This document shows positions 1 through 7,168 of a stretch of 64,000 nucleotides of DNA, in pieces. Position 1 is the first letter of the stretch. The number at the start of each line of letters is the position of its first letter. The stretch comes from Bacteroidota bacterium (lineage in GTDB: Bacteria > Bacteroidota > Bacteroidia > Chitinophagales > Chitinophagaceae): positions 102,854 to 166,853 of the forward strand of contig JAFDXE010000004.1 in NCBI GenBank assembly GCA_018268085.1, given 5' to 3'. The position numbers were made by a program, and so were the translations under genes. The notes beneath the pieces are model-generated. The model saw nothing but the letters and a program-made list of their open reading frames with translations. It did no database searches and was not told the origin of the DNA.

Positions 1-1025
1 CCCCACTCTCTTGGAAATAAGTACCTGCCGGCTGAAGTGATCCTGTTATAATTCACTGCAATTTTCAGCCGCTCGTTTTCCCAGGAAAAATAAGTTCCAA
101 ATGAAAAAGGATGAACACCAGTTGGAAAATAAGTTTTATCCCGGATATAGTTTCCCCCGTTGTGTACGGCAGCTTCACTGATGAGTTGCATGCCCAATCC
201 TATAGCATTTTTTCTCTTTAATGGAATACCGGCGTCTGCTTGAAACATTAGTACGTTCAATACATTTGCCGCAAAAACGTCTCATAGTCTAACTGTAGTA
301 TATTTTCCCACAGACCTGCTAATATTTGCAAGTAGCACGGAATTACTGTTAATATTTTTCCCATACTGTGATTTTGTTCCATCGGGATTGATACCAGATG
401 GATAAATACCGATGCCGTTCCCGGGGCTAAACCAATGATCTGTACTTCTTGGCGAAATACCCACAAACCAGCCAAGTTGAATCCGTGTTTTAGAAATCAT
501 ATTCCACTCAGTCCACAAACCTTCCACAGCCGTTGCATTCATTCTGCCATCCTGTTTGTTGATGAATGGCGTTTGTATAAACTGCCTTCCAACATGTATA
601 AGAACGTGTTGATTCCGATAAGAAAGGTATAATTCATCCATCCTTAGTAACCGGTATTTACCCGGCGCCTTAGCTATATTAAACAAACCCGATTCATAGC
701 GACTAACCTGTCCCGTTACCCTGTCGGGCGTATATAGGGACGACCCGCCAATGTTCAACACTCCGGATCCGCTGCACGACAGTTGGAATTGATAGAACCA
801 GGCAGTTGAGAATTTCATACCGGCGCCACGAGCACATGCATAATAATCTTTCAGACCCTGCTGGTTATCTGTAGCCATAAAGTAATAACGAAGATGACCA
901 GCAATATTTCCTCTTCGTAAAGCTGCAACAAAAGAAGTAGTGTCAACGCTTTTTTCGGTTTCCTGGGCAATAGCTGCATTTGTTAAAAACAATATCAATA
1001 ATAAAGTGCAGCCTATCCGTTTCAT
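1..1025 (-). pseudogene. OprD-like outer membrane porin with in-frame TGA, 5'-complete, running off the window
   Basis: The protein starts with a signal peptide (MKRIGC, then a hydrophobic stretch ending NAAIAQ) and continues with beta-strand-rich sequence resembling OprD-type porins: GHLRYYFMATDN, RMDELYLSYRN, GRQFIQTPFINKQDGRMN and EGLW. Such porins form outer membrane channels for small solutes. After residue 247 the frame meets TGA at 282-284. The same frame then stays open to the window edge and still reads as porin (QADAGIPLKRKNAIGLGMQ, GTYFSWENERLKIAVNYN). The codon before it encodes Leu and the next residues are DVFAANV, so a single TGG (Trp) to TGA change is the simplest explanation. 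The protein is truncated unless the stop is read through or is a base error. It lies about 150 bp downstream of the rhodanese gene on the same strand, so it may belong to the sulfur cluster. The substrate cannot be inferred. Confidence 0.75.
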
Positions 1026-1174
1026 ATCAGTGAATAAATTTAGAACTGGTCAACATTCAACAAACAACCAGAACAACAATTTTAAAAATCTCGCCCGGGC
1101 AATGATGAAGAAAAAAAAATACCGGCAACAATCATTGGCGATTGAAACCGGCAGCAAATACTTATACCGAATGA

Positions 1175-1486
1175 TTAAGCTACAAACTTTGCAATTTCTT
1201 CCCAAGTACCCCCATTTGTAACATTGGTTATGCCGTTAAATTCAAGAAGCATTTTGGCCTGGTTGCTCCTGTTGCCTGTTCGGCAAAAAACAATTATTTC
1301 ATGCTTATGCCTGAAATGATTTAGCTGTAGTTGTATCCTGTCGAGCGGAATATTCACTGACCCTTTCACATGTCCACATTCGAATTCTTCCGGCGTTCTT
1401 ACATCAACCAGGAATGCTCCATCGTTTATTTTTTCCTTAAGCGATACTATTTTCTCTGTTCCTTTTATTTTATCCCGGACATCCAT
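1175..1486 (-). CDS. Single-domain rhodanese (sulfurtransferase)
   Basis: This is a 103-residue protein made of one rhodanese domain. The signature VDVRTPEEFECGHVKGSVNIP spans about residues 27-47. The active-site loop is CRTGNRS, with the catalytic Cys at about 68. It has no signal peptide and is expected in the cytoplasm. Rhodaneses carry a persulfide on this Cys and pass sulfane sulfur between donors such as thiosulfate or glutathione/cysteine persulfide and acceptors such as thioredoxin or cyanide. The gene sits 13 bp after a thioredoxin gene, which follows a small Cys-rich membrane protein. The three are probably one operon behind the palindrome at 2125-2138. The in vivo sulfur donor is unknown. 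Confidence 0.9.
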   Translation of the reverse strand: MDVRDKIKGTEKIVSLKEKINDGAFLVDVRTPEEFECGHVKGSVNIPLDRIQLQLNHFRHKHEIIVFCRTGNRSNQAKMLLEFNGITNVTNGGTWEEIAKFVA

Positions 1487-1499
1487 CGTTGATTATTTT

Positions 1500-1796
1500 T
1501 TATGAATTGAAATTGTTGATTATACTGATTAAGCCTTTCTTTTGCACAACACCGCTTTGTCGCCATAACGACCGGCCACTCCTGAACAATATAAGTGTAG
1601 GCACACCCTGAATCTGGTATTCATAGGCAGCCTGCGGATTTTTATCTACATCTACCTTTATAATGGTAACAGCATCGCCCAATTCATTTTTTACATCTTT
1701 AAGAATAGGCGCCATCATTTTACAGGGACCGCACCATTCTGCAGAAAAATCTACCAATACCGGTTTATCTGATTGTATCATTTCATTAAAGGTCAT
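1500..1796 (-). CDS. Thioredoxin (short form)
   Basis: This is a 98-residue thioredoxin-fold protein. It contains the active site WCGPCK at residues 21-26, the cis-Pro loop GVPTLILF, and the partner-binding segment EYQIQGVPT. It begins directly at the second structural element, so it is about ten residues shorter at the N-terminus than E. coli thioredoxin. There is no signal peptide, so a cytoplasmic dithiol reductase is expected. It lies in a likely operon with a Cys-rich membrane protein upstream and a rhodanese downstream, which suggests that it reduces protein persulfides or recycles the rhodanese. It is not obviously the general housekeeping thioredoxin. Confidence 0.92.
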   Translation of the reverse strand: MTFNEMIQSDKPVLVDFSAEWCGPCKMMAPILKDVKNELGDAVTIIKVDVDKNPQAAYEYQIQGVPTLILFRSGRSLWRQSGVVQKKGLISIINNFNS

Positions 1797-1850
1797 AAAT
1801 TTTGTTTTACAGGTTAATAGACGATTATTAACGGGATGGGATACCCGATT

Positions 1851-2093
1851 TTATTTCACTTCTTCATAACTGATATCTTCAGGCTTACCATTATTTTCTT
1901 TTGAAAAAGTGCCTGCACATCCTCCGGCACCACAACAACCGATATTAAATACCGGCAATGCGGTAAACAATATACCCAGTATTCCCATCGTGGTATCTTT
2001 CATCAATACAGATTGTACAACTACGATTATCCCTAAACCGAGGCGTAAAAGCCTCATAAAATTCCAGTTTTTAAAAATTGCCTGTTTCATCAT
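1851..2093 (-). CDS. Small YgaP/DUF2892-like membrane protein with Cys cluster
   Basis: The reading frame gives up to 80 residues with two hydrophobic segments (about 18-30 and 37-50) followed by the motif GCCGAGGC at about 52-59 and a charged tail. Small two-helix proteins of this kind occur beside rhodaneses and thioredoxins in sulfur clusters, and YgaP in E. coli fuses such helices to a rhodanese. The three close Cys residues could bind metal or sulfur, but no function is proven. The start is uncertain. The promoter element at 2095-2102 directly abuts the first ATG, so translation is either leaderless or begins at a later ATG, for example at 2057 (MRLLRLGLG), giving 68 residues. It is the first gene of the operon with thioredoxin and rhodanese. 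Confidence 0.7.
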   Translation of the reverse strand: MMKQAIFKNWNFMRLLRLGLGIIVVVQSVLMKDTTMGILGILFTALPVFNIGCCGAGGCAGTFSKENNGKPEDISYEEVK

Positions 2094-2124
2094 ATAAAGT
2101 TAAGATCAGGTGGTTGTGTGTTTG

Positions 2125-2138
2125 GTAACATTGGTTAC
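2125..2138 (-). promoter_or_regulatory. Crp/Fnr-type operator, site 1 (GTAACATTGGTTAC)
   Basis: A perfect 5-bp inverted repeat (GTAAC/GTTAC) with a 4-bp spacer lies just upstream of the membrane protein-thioredoxin-rhodanese operon. Its centre (2131.5) is 33 bp from the centre of a -7-like element at 2095-2102 (TAACTTTA on the minus strand). Near-copies precede two other operons of this cluster with the same spacing (5169-5182 and 6724-6737). The position is that of a class II activator site at about -40. The regulator is not in the window; Crp/Fnr family membership is inferred from motif architecture. Confidence 0.65.
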
Positions 2139-2200
2139 ATATTATTATTTACCCAGTTTGATGAACTATACAATTACGTTCATTACCATGTATTCATGAA

Positions 2201-2530
2201 TTATTCACCAACTATGTACCCAACAATCCCTACCAGCCACATCAGAATTTCAGCAGTTATATACATAACCAGTATTCTTATCCAGGCAGGAATCTTTTTA
2301 TTTATGCAGTTTCTTTTAGTATTTTATTTCAATAGAGCCATGGAAGCACTGGGGAATATTTTTAATTTACTTTTCTGCATCACAAAAACCGACCAGAGTG
2401 ATATCAAAATGGAGAGAGAAAACATTACAGCAGCAGTAACAGACACTTTTACAACCGATGTACCAAGCGCCAATACCACAATACAGGTAAACTGAGCTGT
2501 AACCAGGATCACCGATTTCAATTGCAGCAT
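2201..2530 (-). pseudogene. Isoprenylcysteine carboxyl methyltransferase-like remnant (ICMT N-terminus only)
   Basis: The first 68 codons give two membrane helices (LKSVILVTAQFTCIVVLAL and a second around residues 31-50) followed by SVFVMQKSKLKIFPS. This matches the N-terminus of bacterial ICMT-like membrane methyltransferases, in which the segment before the conserved GPY..IRHPMY motif reads VMRKSKLNIFP. The frame ends at TAA (2324-2326), and the catalytic half is missing. The same frame reopens afterwards with a hydrophobic stretch (WIRILVMYITAEILMWLVG) and ends at 2201, but this does not match the ICMT C-terminus. It is therefore read as a truncated gene, perhaps with unrelated sequence joined to it. 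A short free-standing membrane protein remains possible. Confidence 0.5.
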
Positions 2531-2584
2531 TTGTTTATTATAAAATTATTATCTGTTTTAACGCTGTCATAAGACAGGCATCGA

Positions 2585-2959
2585 TTATTCTCCAACCTCG
2601 GTTTTGGGCAACAGGTTATCTTCAATAATTTTTCTGAAAACATGTTTTGGCAAAGCGCCCGCCTGCATTGAAGGTTCACCATCACGATCTATGAATATAA
2701 ACGTTGGAATACTTTGTATGCCGAATACGGCAGCCAGTTCCTGTTCAATATCTGTATTCACTTTATAGATCAATAACCTGTCCTGAAATTCAACAGATAA
2801 TTCATCCAGAACAGGCGCTACCATTTTACAAGGACCGCACCAGTCGGCATAGAAATCAATAATCGCAGGAAGGGTTCCCTGGTATTTCCAGTCTTTTACA
2901 TTTTCATAATCAAAAATCTTTTCTTTAAATCCCTGTGTGGTAAGTTGAATAGTAGCCAT
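2585..2959 (-). CDS. trxA: Thioredoxin
   Basis: This is a 124-residue cytoplasmic thioredoxin with DFYADWCGPCKMVAP at about residues 35-49 (redox Cys 41 and 44), NTDIEQELAAVFGIQSIPT and cis-Pro at the end of that segment. An insertion-like N-terminus (YENVKDWKYQGTLPA) is common in Bacteroidota thioredoxins. It is probably transcribed alone or with the ICMT remnant downstream. The upstream region contains the inverted repeat GAAAC-AATAT-GTTTC at 3021-3035, which does not match the palindrome shared by the neighbouring sulfur operons. It likely serves as reductant for the peroxiredoxin or rhodaneses of this cluster. Confidence 0.92.
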   Translation of the reverse strand: MATIQLTTQGFKEKIFDYENVKDWKYQGTLPAIIDFYADWCGPCKMVAPVLDELSVEFQDRLLIYKVNTDIEQELAAVFGIQSIPTFIFIDRDGEPSMQAGALPKHVFRKIIEDNLLPKTEVGE

Positions 2960-3045
2960 AAAATAATTTTATTAAAATTAAGAAATCAATGAAGGATCCG
3001 GCCGCATAATTTACCGTATAGAAACAATATGTTTCCACAAGTATT

Positions 3046-3492
3046 TTAGCTGTTTACTGTAACAGCGGCGCCCAATTGCTCTACAAGAAGTTTCGCGGCC
3101 ACAGCCGGCGGTTCTTCTTTCCACCGCGGGTTATATTTTACAAAAAAAGAAAGCCATATTGTCCTGGCAATCCGCATCAACCATGGTTGGAGTATCAGCA
3201 GGAGCAGTCCGTTGAATATGAGCCAGCCAAATATCCGGTTGTCATCTGAAGAAATTCCTACAAATATATACCAGGCAATAAAAGAAGCCACCGAGATGGC
3301 TACCGTTAACGCATAGCTGACGTAAGCAGCACCATAGTAAAAGCCAACTTCTATATCGGTCCTTTGTCCGCATTCAGGGCAAAATTCATTCATCCGGATA
3401 AACCCTTTTTTGTAAGTATGTTTTGAGCAGAACAAATCACCTTTTCTGCAACGTGGGCACTTGTTTTTAAATAGTGTATTATAGTAATTCAT
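3046..3492 (-). CDS. DUF983 family membrane protein
   Basis: The 148-residue protein starts with two short Cys motifs, CPRC at about 12-15 and CPEC further on, forming a probable zinc ribbon. GFYYGAAYVSYAL and two transmembrane segments (about 58-77 and 86-104) follow. The sequence matches the DUF983 family, which is widespread in Bacteroidota and Alphaproteobacteria and has no firm biochemical role. The Cys pairs should face the cytoplasm. Here it lies within the sulfur/thiol cluster, but it has neither the palindrome nor tight spacing to its neighbours, so a functional link is only suggested. Confidence 0.88.
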   Translation of the reverse strand: MNYYNTLFKNKCPRCRKGDLFCSKHTYKKGFIRMNEFCPECGQRTDIEVGFYYGAAYVSYALTVAISVASFIAWYIFVGISSDDNRIFGWLIFNGLLLLILQPWLMRIARTIWLSFFVKYNPRWKEEPPAVAAKLLVEQLGAAVTVNS

Positions 3493-3702
3493 ACCAGTAA
3501 GATTTATTCCTTACCATTCAGCAAGGAAGCTGTTTATAAGTAAATCTAATACTACAATCTGCTTCAAAAGTATATCCGAAAAAATGGCAGTTCAGATACT
3601 TTTGTTACATTCATTCCGTAATCATCCAGATAAAAAAGACAACCTTTCAGTTGCCCTGGTTAAACCATGTATCATACGCCGTTTATCACCTGGCGATTTT
3701 TT

Positions 3703-5118
3703 TTATGATTTCATCACTTTACTCTGGCATACATAATCAGTTTTGGAAATACCTGTAGTAATGATCGCTTTAAAGCCACCTCCTATTTCGGTAAAGTTCC
3801 TGTATCCTCTCGCCTGCAAAATAGAAGCGGCAATCATACTGCGATATCCGCTTCCGCAATGCATATAAAAGTGTTCATCGGGATTAATATCTTTAATCCA
3901 TTCATTGATGGCAGCCAGTGGCCGGTTATATGCATTTTCAACATGTTCGGCAATGTATTCCGATTCTTTCCGGATATCAAGTATTGTATCTTTTTCAATA
4001 TCCACTTCTTTTGCAAATTGTTCTGCAGAAATCCGATCAACTACATCCGCTTCTTTTCCCGAATCGAGCCATGCGGCGAAACCACCTTTTAAATGTCCGA
4101 GTACACGATCAAAACCAACCCTGCTCAATCTTGTAACTGCTTCTTCTTCTTTTCCTTCATCTGTAACCAGCAATATTGCCTGTTGTACGTTTACAATTAA
4201 CGATCCTACCCACGGAGCGAAATCGCCGTTTAAACCGAAGTTGATGGATTGGGGAATAAATCCACGATAAAAATCAGCAGCCGCTCTTGCATCAATGATC
4301 AACGCACCTGTGCTTTCCGCCAATGCCTCAAATTCATCCGGGCTGAGTGCTTTCATACCATGACTCAACACAGAATCAAAACTCTCATATCCTTTTTTGT
4401 TCATTGCCACATTCAATCCGAAATAGGCAGGAGGCGGCAGCAAACCATCTGTTACCGCCTTAATAAATGACGCTTTATCCGGTTGGTTTAAAGCATAATT
4501 TATTCGCTTCTGGTTGCCTAATGTATCCACTGTTTCCTTCATCATATTTTTACCACAGGCACTACCTGCACCGTGGGCCGGATAAACAATTACATCATCC
4601 GGTAAAGGCATAATTTTATTAACGAGGCTGTCGTATAACAAACCGGCAAGTTCTTCCTGCGTCATGTGCGCTGCTTTCTGTGCAAGATCCGGGCGGCCTA
4701 CATCGCCGAGGAACAAAGTATCGCCACTGAATATGCAATAGTCTTTCCCGTTTTCATCTTTTAAAAGATAGGTTGTACTTTCCATCGTATGCCCCGGTGT
4801 ATGCAGCACTTTAATAACAACATTACCGATTGTAAATTCATCATTGTCTTTTGCAACGATGGCATCAAATTCGGGGTTGGCATTTGGGCCATATACAATA
4901 CTTGCACCTGTTTTTTTACCCAGGTCAACATGGCCACTTACAAAATCAGCATGAAAATGTGTTTCAAAAACATACTTTAATACAACTCCGTCTTTCTGTA
5001 GCTTTTTCAAGTAGGGTTCAGTTTCCCGAAGGGGATCTATTATCGCTGCTTCTCCATTGGAAACAATATAATAAGCACCCTGTGCCAAACATCCGGTATA
5101 AATTTGTTCTACTGTCAT
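3703..5118 (-). CDS. Metallo-beta-lactamase/rhodanese fusion (persulfide dioxygenase type)
   Basis: The protein has 471 residues from the chosen start MTVEQIYTGCLAQGAYY. An earlier ATG at 5137-5139 overlaps the predicted -7 element and is rejected. An N-terminal MBL domain carries the metal ligands in THFHADFVSGH, LHTPGHT, SGDTLFLGDVGRPDL and YPAHGAGSACG, the pattern of ETHE1-like persulfide dioxygenases, which oxidise glutathione persulfide to sulfite with mononuclear iron. Two rhodanese domains follow. The first (IIDARAAADFYRGFIPQ) has VTDEGKEEE where the catalytic Cys loop should be and is probably inactive. The second has CGSGYRS at about residue 420 and should be active. It acts in the cytoplasm in sulfide/persulfide detoxification. 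The palindrome at 5169-5182 lies upstream. Sulfite made here could leave through the TauE-like exporter encoded next door. Confidence 0.92.
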   Translation of the reverse strand: MTVEQIYTGCLAQGAYYIVSNGEAAIIDPLRETEPYLKKLQKDGVVLKYVFETHFHADFVSGHVDLGKKTGASIVYGPNANPEFDAIVAKDNDEFTIGNVVIKVLHTPGHTMESTTYLLKDENGKDYCIFSGDTLFLGDVGRPDLAQKAAHMTQEELAGLLYDSLVNKIMPLPDDVIVYPAHGAGSACGKNMMKETVDTLGNQKRINYALNQPDKASFIKAVTDGLLPPPAYFGLNVAMNKKGYESFDSVLSHGMKALSPDEFEALAESTGALIIDARAAADFYRGFIPQSINFGLNGDFAPWVGSLIVNVQQAILLVTDEGKEEEAVTRLSRVGFDRVLGHLKGGFAAWLDSGKEADVVDRISAEQFAKEVDIEKDTILDIRKESEYIAEHVENAYNRPLAAINEWIKDINPDEHFYMHCGSGYRSMIAASILQARGYRNFTEIGGGFKAIITTGISKTDYVCQSKVMKS

Positions 5119-5168
5119 ATTTTTAATCTTTAGTAACATAAAGATGATGAATGTACACGCTTAAGATG

Positions 5169-5182
5169 GTAACATTAATCAC
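5169..5182 (-). promoter_or_regulatory. Crp/Fnr-type operator, site 2 (GTAACATTAATCAC)
   Basis: This is an imperfect copy of the palindrome at 2125-2138: the left half GTAAC is perfect and the right half is ATCAC. Its centre (5175.5) is exactly 33 bp from the centre of the -7-like element CATCTTTA at 5139-5146 on the minus strand. The element drives the MBL/rhodanese gene, with about 20 bp from the element to the ATG at 5118. The identical spacing in three promoters is the main evidence for function. Confidence 0.65.
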
Positions 5183-5209
5183 ATTCGCAAAAACTTCATA
5201 AGTTGCCTA

Positions 5210-5857
5210 TCAAAGTGAACGTTTTGCCAGGTACCAGTCAACCATTTCCAAATCACTTTTCTTTCTTTCTGCTAATCCCTCAATAGTTTTCGGTGCAGGC
5301 ACAATTACTTTGTCGCCGGATTTCCAATTTAAAGGCATTGCACATTTATTTGCATCTGATGTTTGTAAAGCCAGCAAAGCTCTCTTTATCTCTTCCATAT
5401 TTCTACCAACATTCAATGGATAGTACATGATCAATCTGACTTTTCCTTCAGGGTCGATGATGAACACAGCTCTTACTGCGGCTGTTTCACTTTCTCCGGG
5501 TTGCAACATGCCATATAATTTTGATACCTGCATGCTGATATCAGCTACTATGGGAAATTCAAACAGTACGCCTGTTTTTTCCTGCACGGCATTTACCCAG
5601 GCAATATGTGAGTGAATACTATCGATACTCAACCCCATGAGCTTTGTGTTGTTATTCGCAAAAAATTCTTTCTCCAGCGCAAAGCCACTCATTTCTGTTG
5701 TACATACGGGCGTAAAATCTGCCGGATGAGAAAAAAATATTACCCAACTTCCCTTGTTATAATCTGAAAATTTGAGATTACCAATAGTGGTTACTGCTTC
5801 AAAATCAGGTGCTGTGTCGCCAATCCTTGGCATCAAGTTCATTGTTAGATTTTCCAT
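5210..5857 (-). CDS. Peroxiredoxin, 1-Cys/Prx6 type
   Basis: The protein has 215 residues. The peroxidatic site is SHPADFTPVCTTE, with Cys at about 52. The length and the long C-terminal part (GDKVIVPAPKTIEGLAERK) fit the Prx6 (1-Cys AhpC/TSA) group. It reduces hydrogen peroxide, organic peroxides and possibly persulfide-derived oxidants, with thioredoxin or small thiols as reductant. There is no signal peptide. The start could be any of three Met codons (residues 1, 6 or 9). It lies 10 bp downstream of the TauE/SafE gene, so the two form one operon behind the palindrome at 6724-6737. This places peroxide defence under the same signal as persulfide handling. Confidence 0.92.
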   Translation of the reverse strand: MENLTMNLMPRIGDTAPDFEAVTTIGNLKFSDYNKGSWVIFFSHPADFTPVCTTEMSGFALEKEFFANNNTKLMGLSIDSIHSHIAWVNAVQEKTGVLFEFPIVADISMQVSKLYGMLQPGESETAAVRAVFIIDPEGKVRLIMYYPLNVGRNMEEIKRALLALQTSDANKCAMPLNWKSGDKVIVPAPKTIEGLAERKKSDLEMVDWYLAKRSL

Positions 5858-5867
5858 AATTATTTGT

Positions 5868-6674
5868 TTAATGATTACTAAAAAATATTTCTTTAATTAC
5901 GATATAAATTCCCATTACCAACACAAACCAGCCAAATGCCTTTTTGAGTTTTTCTCCGTTGAATCTTTTACTTAAGCTTCCACCAATGAAGATTCCTGTT
6001 ATTGCGATGGATGTTGTTTTGAAGAGAAATAACCAATCAATTTTAATTTGGCCTATATCTCCGGTAAATCCAATCAACGAATTCAATGCAATAATGAGTA
6101 ATGACGTACCAACAGCTTCTTTCATGGAAAGCCCTACAAGCAACACCAGTGTAGGAATGAGCAGAAAACCGCCACCGGCTCCGAGTAGCCCGGTAGCGAG
6201 ACCGATAGCCACACCATACATCAACAACTTAGGTACATTTCTTTTTCGTACAGCATTGTTAACTACATCGGCTGTTTTATTACTGTTCCTGATCATGGCA
6301 AAAGAAGCTGCGAGCATAAGTAGGGCAAACAGCAGCATCGTAAATACCGGTTCCGTTAGTACGAAGTCACCAATTTGAAAAATAGTTTTTGGTATTGCAT
6401 GCACAATTACTTTGCGGGTAAAGAATACAGTTGATATAGATGAAACACCAAACAACAATGCAGTTTTGATCTGCACCTGTCCTTTGCGATAGTTATTAAT
6501 AGCCCCGACCAGGGAAGTTGATCCCACAATAAATAAGGAATACGATGTTGCTATAATAGGACTTAACCCCATCACATACACGAGAATGGGCACTGTAAGT
6601 ATGGAACCACCGCCACCAATCAGTCCTAATGAAATACCCACTAATGCAACCAGCAAATAACCAATAATTGACAT
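5868..6674 (-). CDS. TauE/SafE family sulfite/sulfur-compound exporter
   Basis: This is a 268-residue inner membrane protein with about eight hydrophobic segments arranged as two related halves. The halves carry the typical Gly-rich turns GLIGGGGSILTVP (about 18-30) and GLLGAGGGFLLIPT. Members of this family move sulfite, sulfoacetate or related anions across the inner membrane. It is the first gene of an operon with a peroxiredoxin and is preceded by an operator-like palindrome. With a persulfide dioxygenase encoded next door, export of sulfite is the most economical role, but the substrate is inferred from context only. Confidence 0.88.
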   Translation of the reverse strand: MSIIGYLLVALVGISLGLIGGGGSILTVPILVYVMGLSPIIATSYSLFIVGSTSLVGAINNYRKGQVQIKTALLFGVSSISTVFFTRKVIVHAIPKTIFQIGDFVLTEPVFTMLLFALLMLAASFAMIRNSNKTADVVNNAVRKRNVPKLLMYGVAIGLATGLLGAGGGFLLIPTLVLLVGLSMKEAVGTSLLIIALNSLIGFTGDIGQIKIDWLFLFKTTSIAITGIFIGGSLSKRFNGEKLKKAFGWFVLVMGIYIVIKEIFFSNH

Positions 6675-6723
6675 TATGCTTTTTAAATAAGCACAAAGAT
6701 GAACTTACTTAAGATGATGAAGC

Positions 6724-6737
6724 GTGACAAATGTTAC
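6724..6737 (-). promoter_or_regulatory. Crp/Fnr-type operator, site 3 (GTGACAAATGTTAC)
   Basis: This is the third copy of the palindrome, with arms GTGAC and GTTAC. On the minus strand it reads GTAACATTTGTCAC, very close to sites 1 and 2 (shared GTAACATT). Its centre (6730.5) is exactly 33 bp from the centre of the -7-like element CATCTTTG at 6694-6701, which lies about 20 bp before the ATG of the TauE/SafE gene. It probably controls the TauE-peroxiredoxin operon. Confidence 0.65.
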
Positions 6738-6833
6738 AATTAACCAATTATAAAGATGATTTTGATCAGTTAGCACTTATATATTTGTGTTTCTGAATAA
6801 AAAAAATCATACCTGTTGCTAAGACTAATCATC

Positions 6834-7133
6834 CTAGAAACGTTTATCAAAAGTGGAAGCAGATGCGGTTCCGTATTTCAGAATAATATATACCATTACA
6901 ATAACCAAAAATGGCGAGAGAAAAAACAAGGTGATCATCAGTTCGTTGGATGCTTCGAAAAACGGAAAAAGCTTAAAAATGATCAGGTAGATGGTAACGA
7001 TTATGATTGAAGATTGTACCTTTTTTATAACGAGGAGCTTTTGATTACACCTGGAATTAAACAAGAAGGCTGCCAGTAATGTAACGAGTATGCAAATGGT
7101 ACATTTCCCCAATGAGTTGCAGATCGCTGGCAC
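6834..7133 (-). CDS. Small two-helix membrane protein, possibly eroded
   Basis: The frame gives up to 99 residues from a GTG. The part resembling a small Bacteroidota membrane family is the C-terminal two thirds: two hydrophobic segments around LFPFFEASNEL and LFFLSPFLVIVMVYIILKYG, then a polar tail STFDKRF. Relatives recalled from memory start MKK just before the first helix. Here the matching codon, at 7026-7028, is ATA followed by AAA AAG. After KRF the frame reads TAG GAT GAT TAG, where relatives continue with Tyr and acidic residues. Either the gene uses a far-upstream GTG/TTG start or it has lost its start and last residues. It lies 35 bp downstream of the polyprenyl sugar transferase. 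The function is unknown. Confidence 0.4.
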   Translation of the reverse strand: MPAICNSLGKCTICILVTLLAAFLFNSRCNQKLLVIKKVQSSIIIVTIYLIIFKLFPFFEASNELMITLFFLSPFLVIVMVYIILKYGTASASTFDKRF

Positions 7134-7168
7134 GAGTCATCCTTCGGAAAACTTTCGCTACCATCCCC

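Noticed and set aside
280..340. Selenocysteine insertion at the in-frame TGA of the porin
   Set aside because: Only short weak stems (ACGTT/AACGT, TTTG/CAAA) follow the codon, there is no typical SECIS apical loop, and porins have no known selenocysteine site.
2118..2495. 125-residue plus-strand reading frame
   Set aside because: It lies antisense to the ICMT remnant, lacks family features, and its C-terminus (TAAVTDTFTTDV) is a low-complexity shadow of the opposite strand.
3021..3035. Inverted repeat GAAAC-AATAT-GTTTC upstream of the second thioredoxin as a fourth operator
   Set aside because: Arms and spacer length differ from GTAAC-N4-GTTAC, and no -7 element lies 33 bp away.
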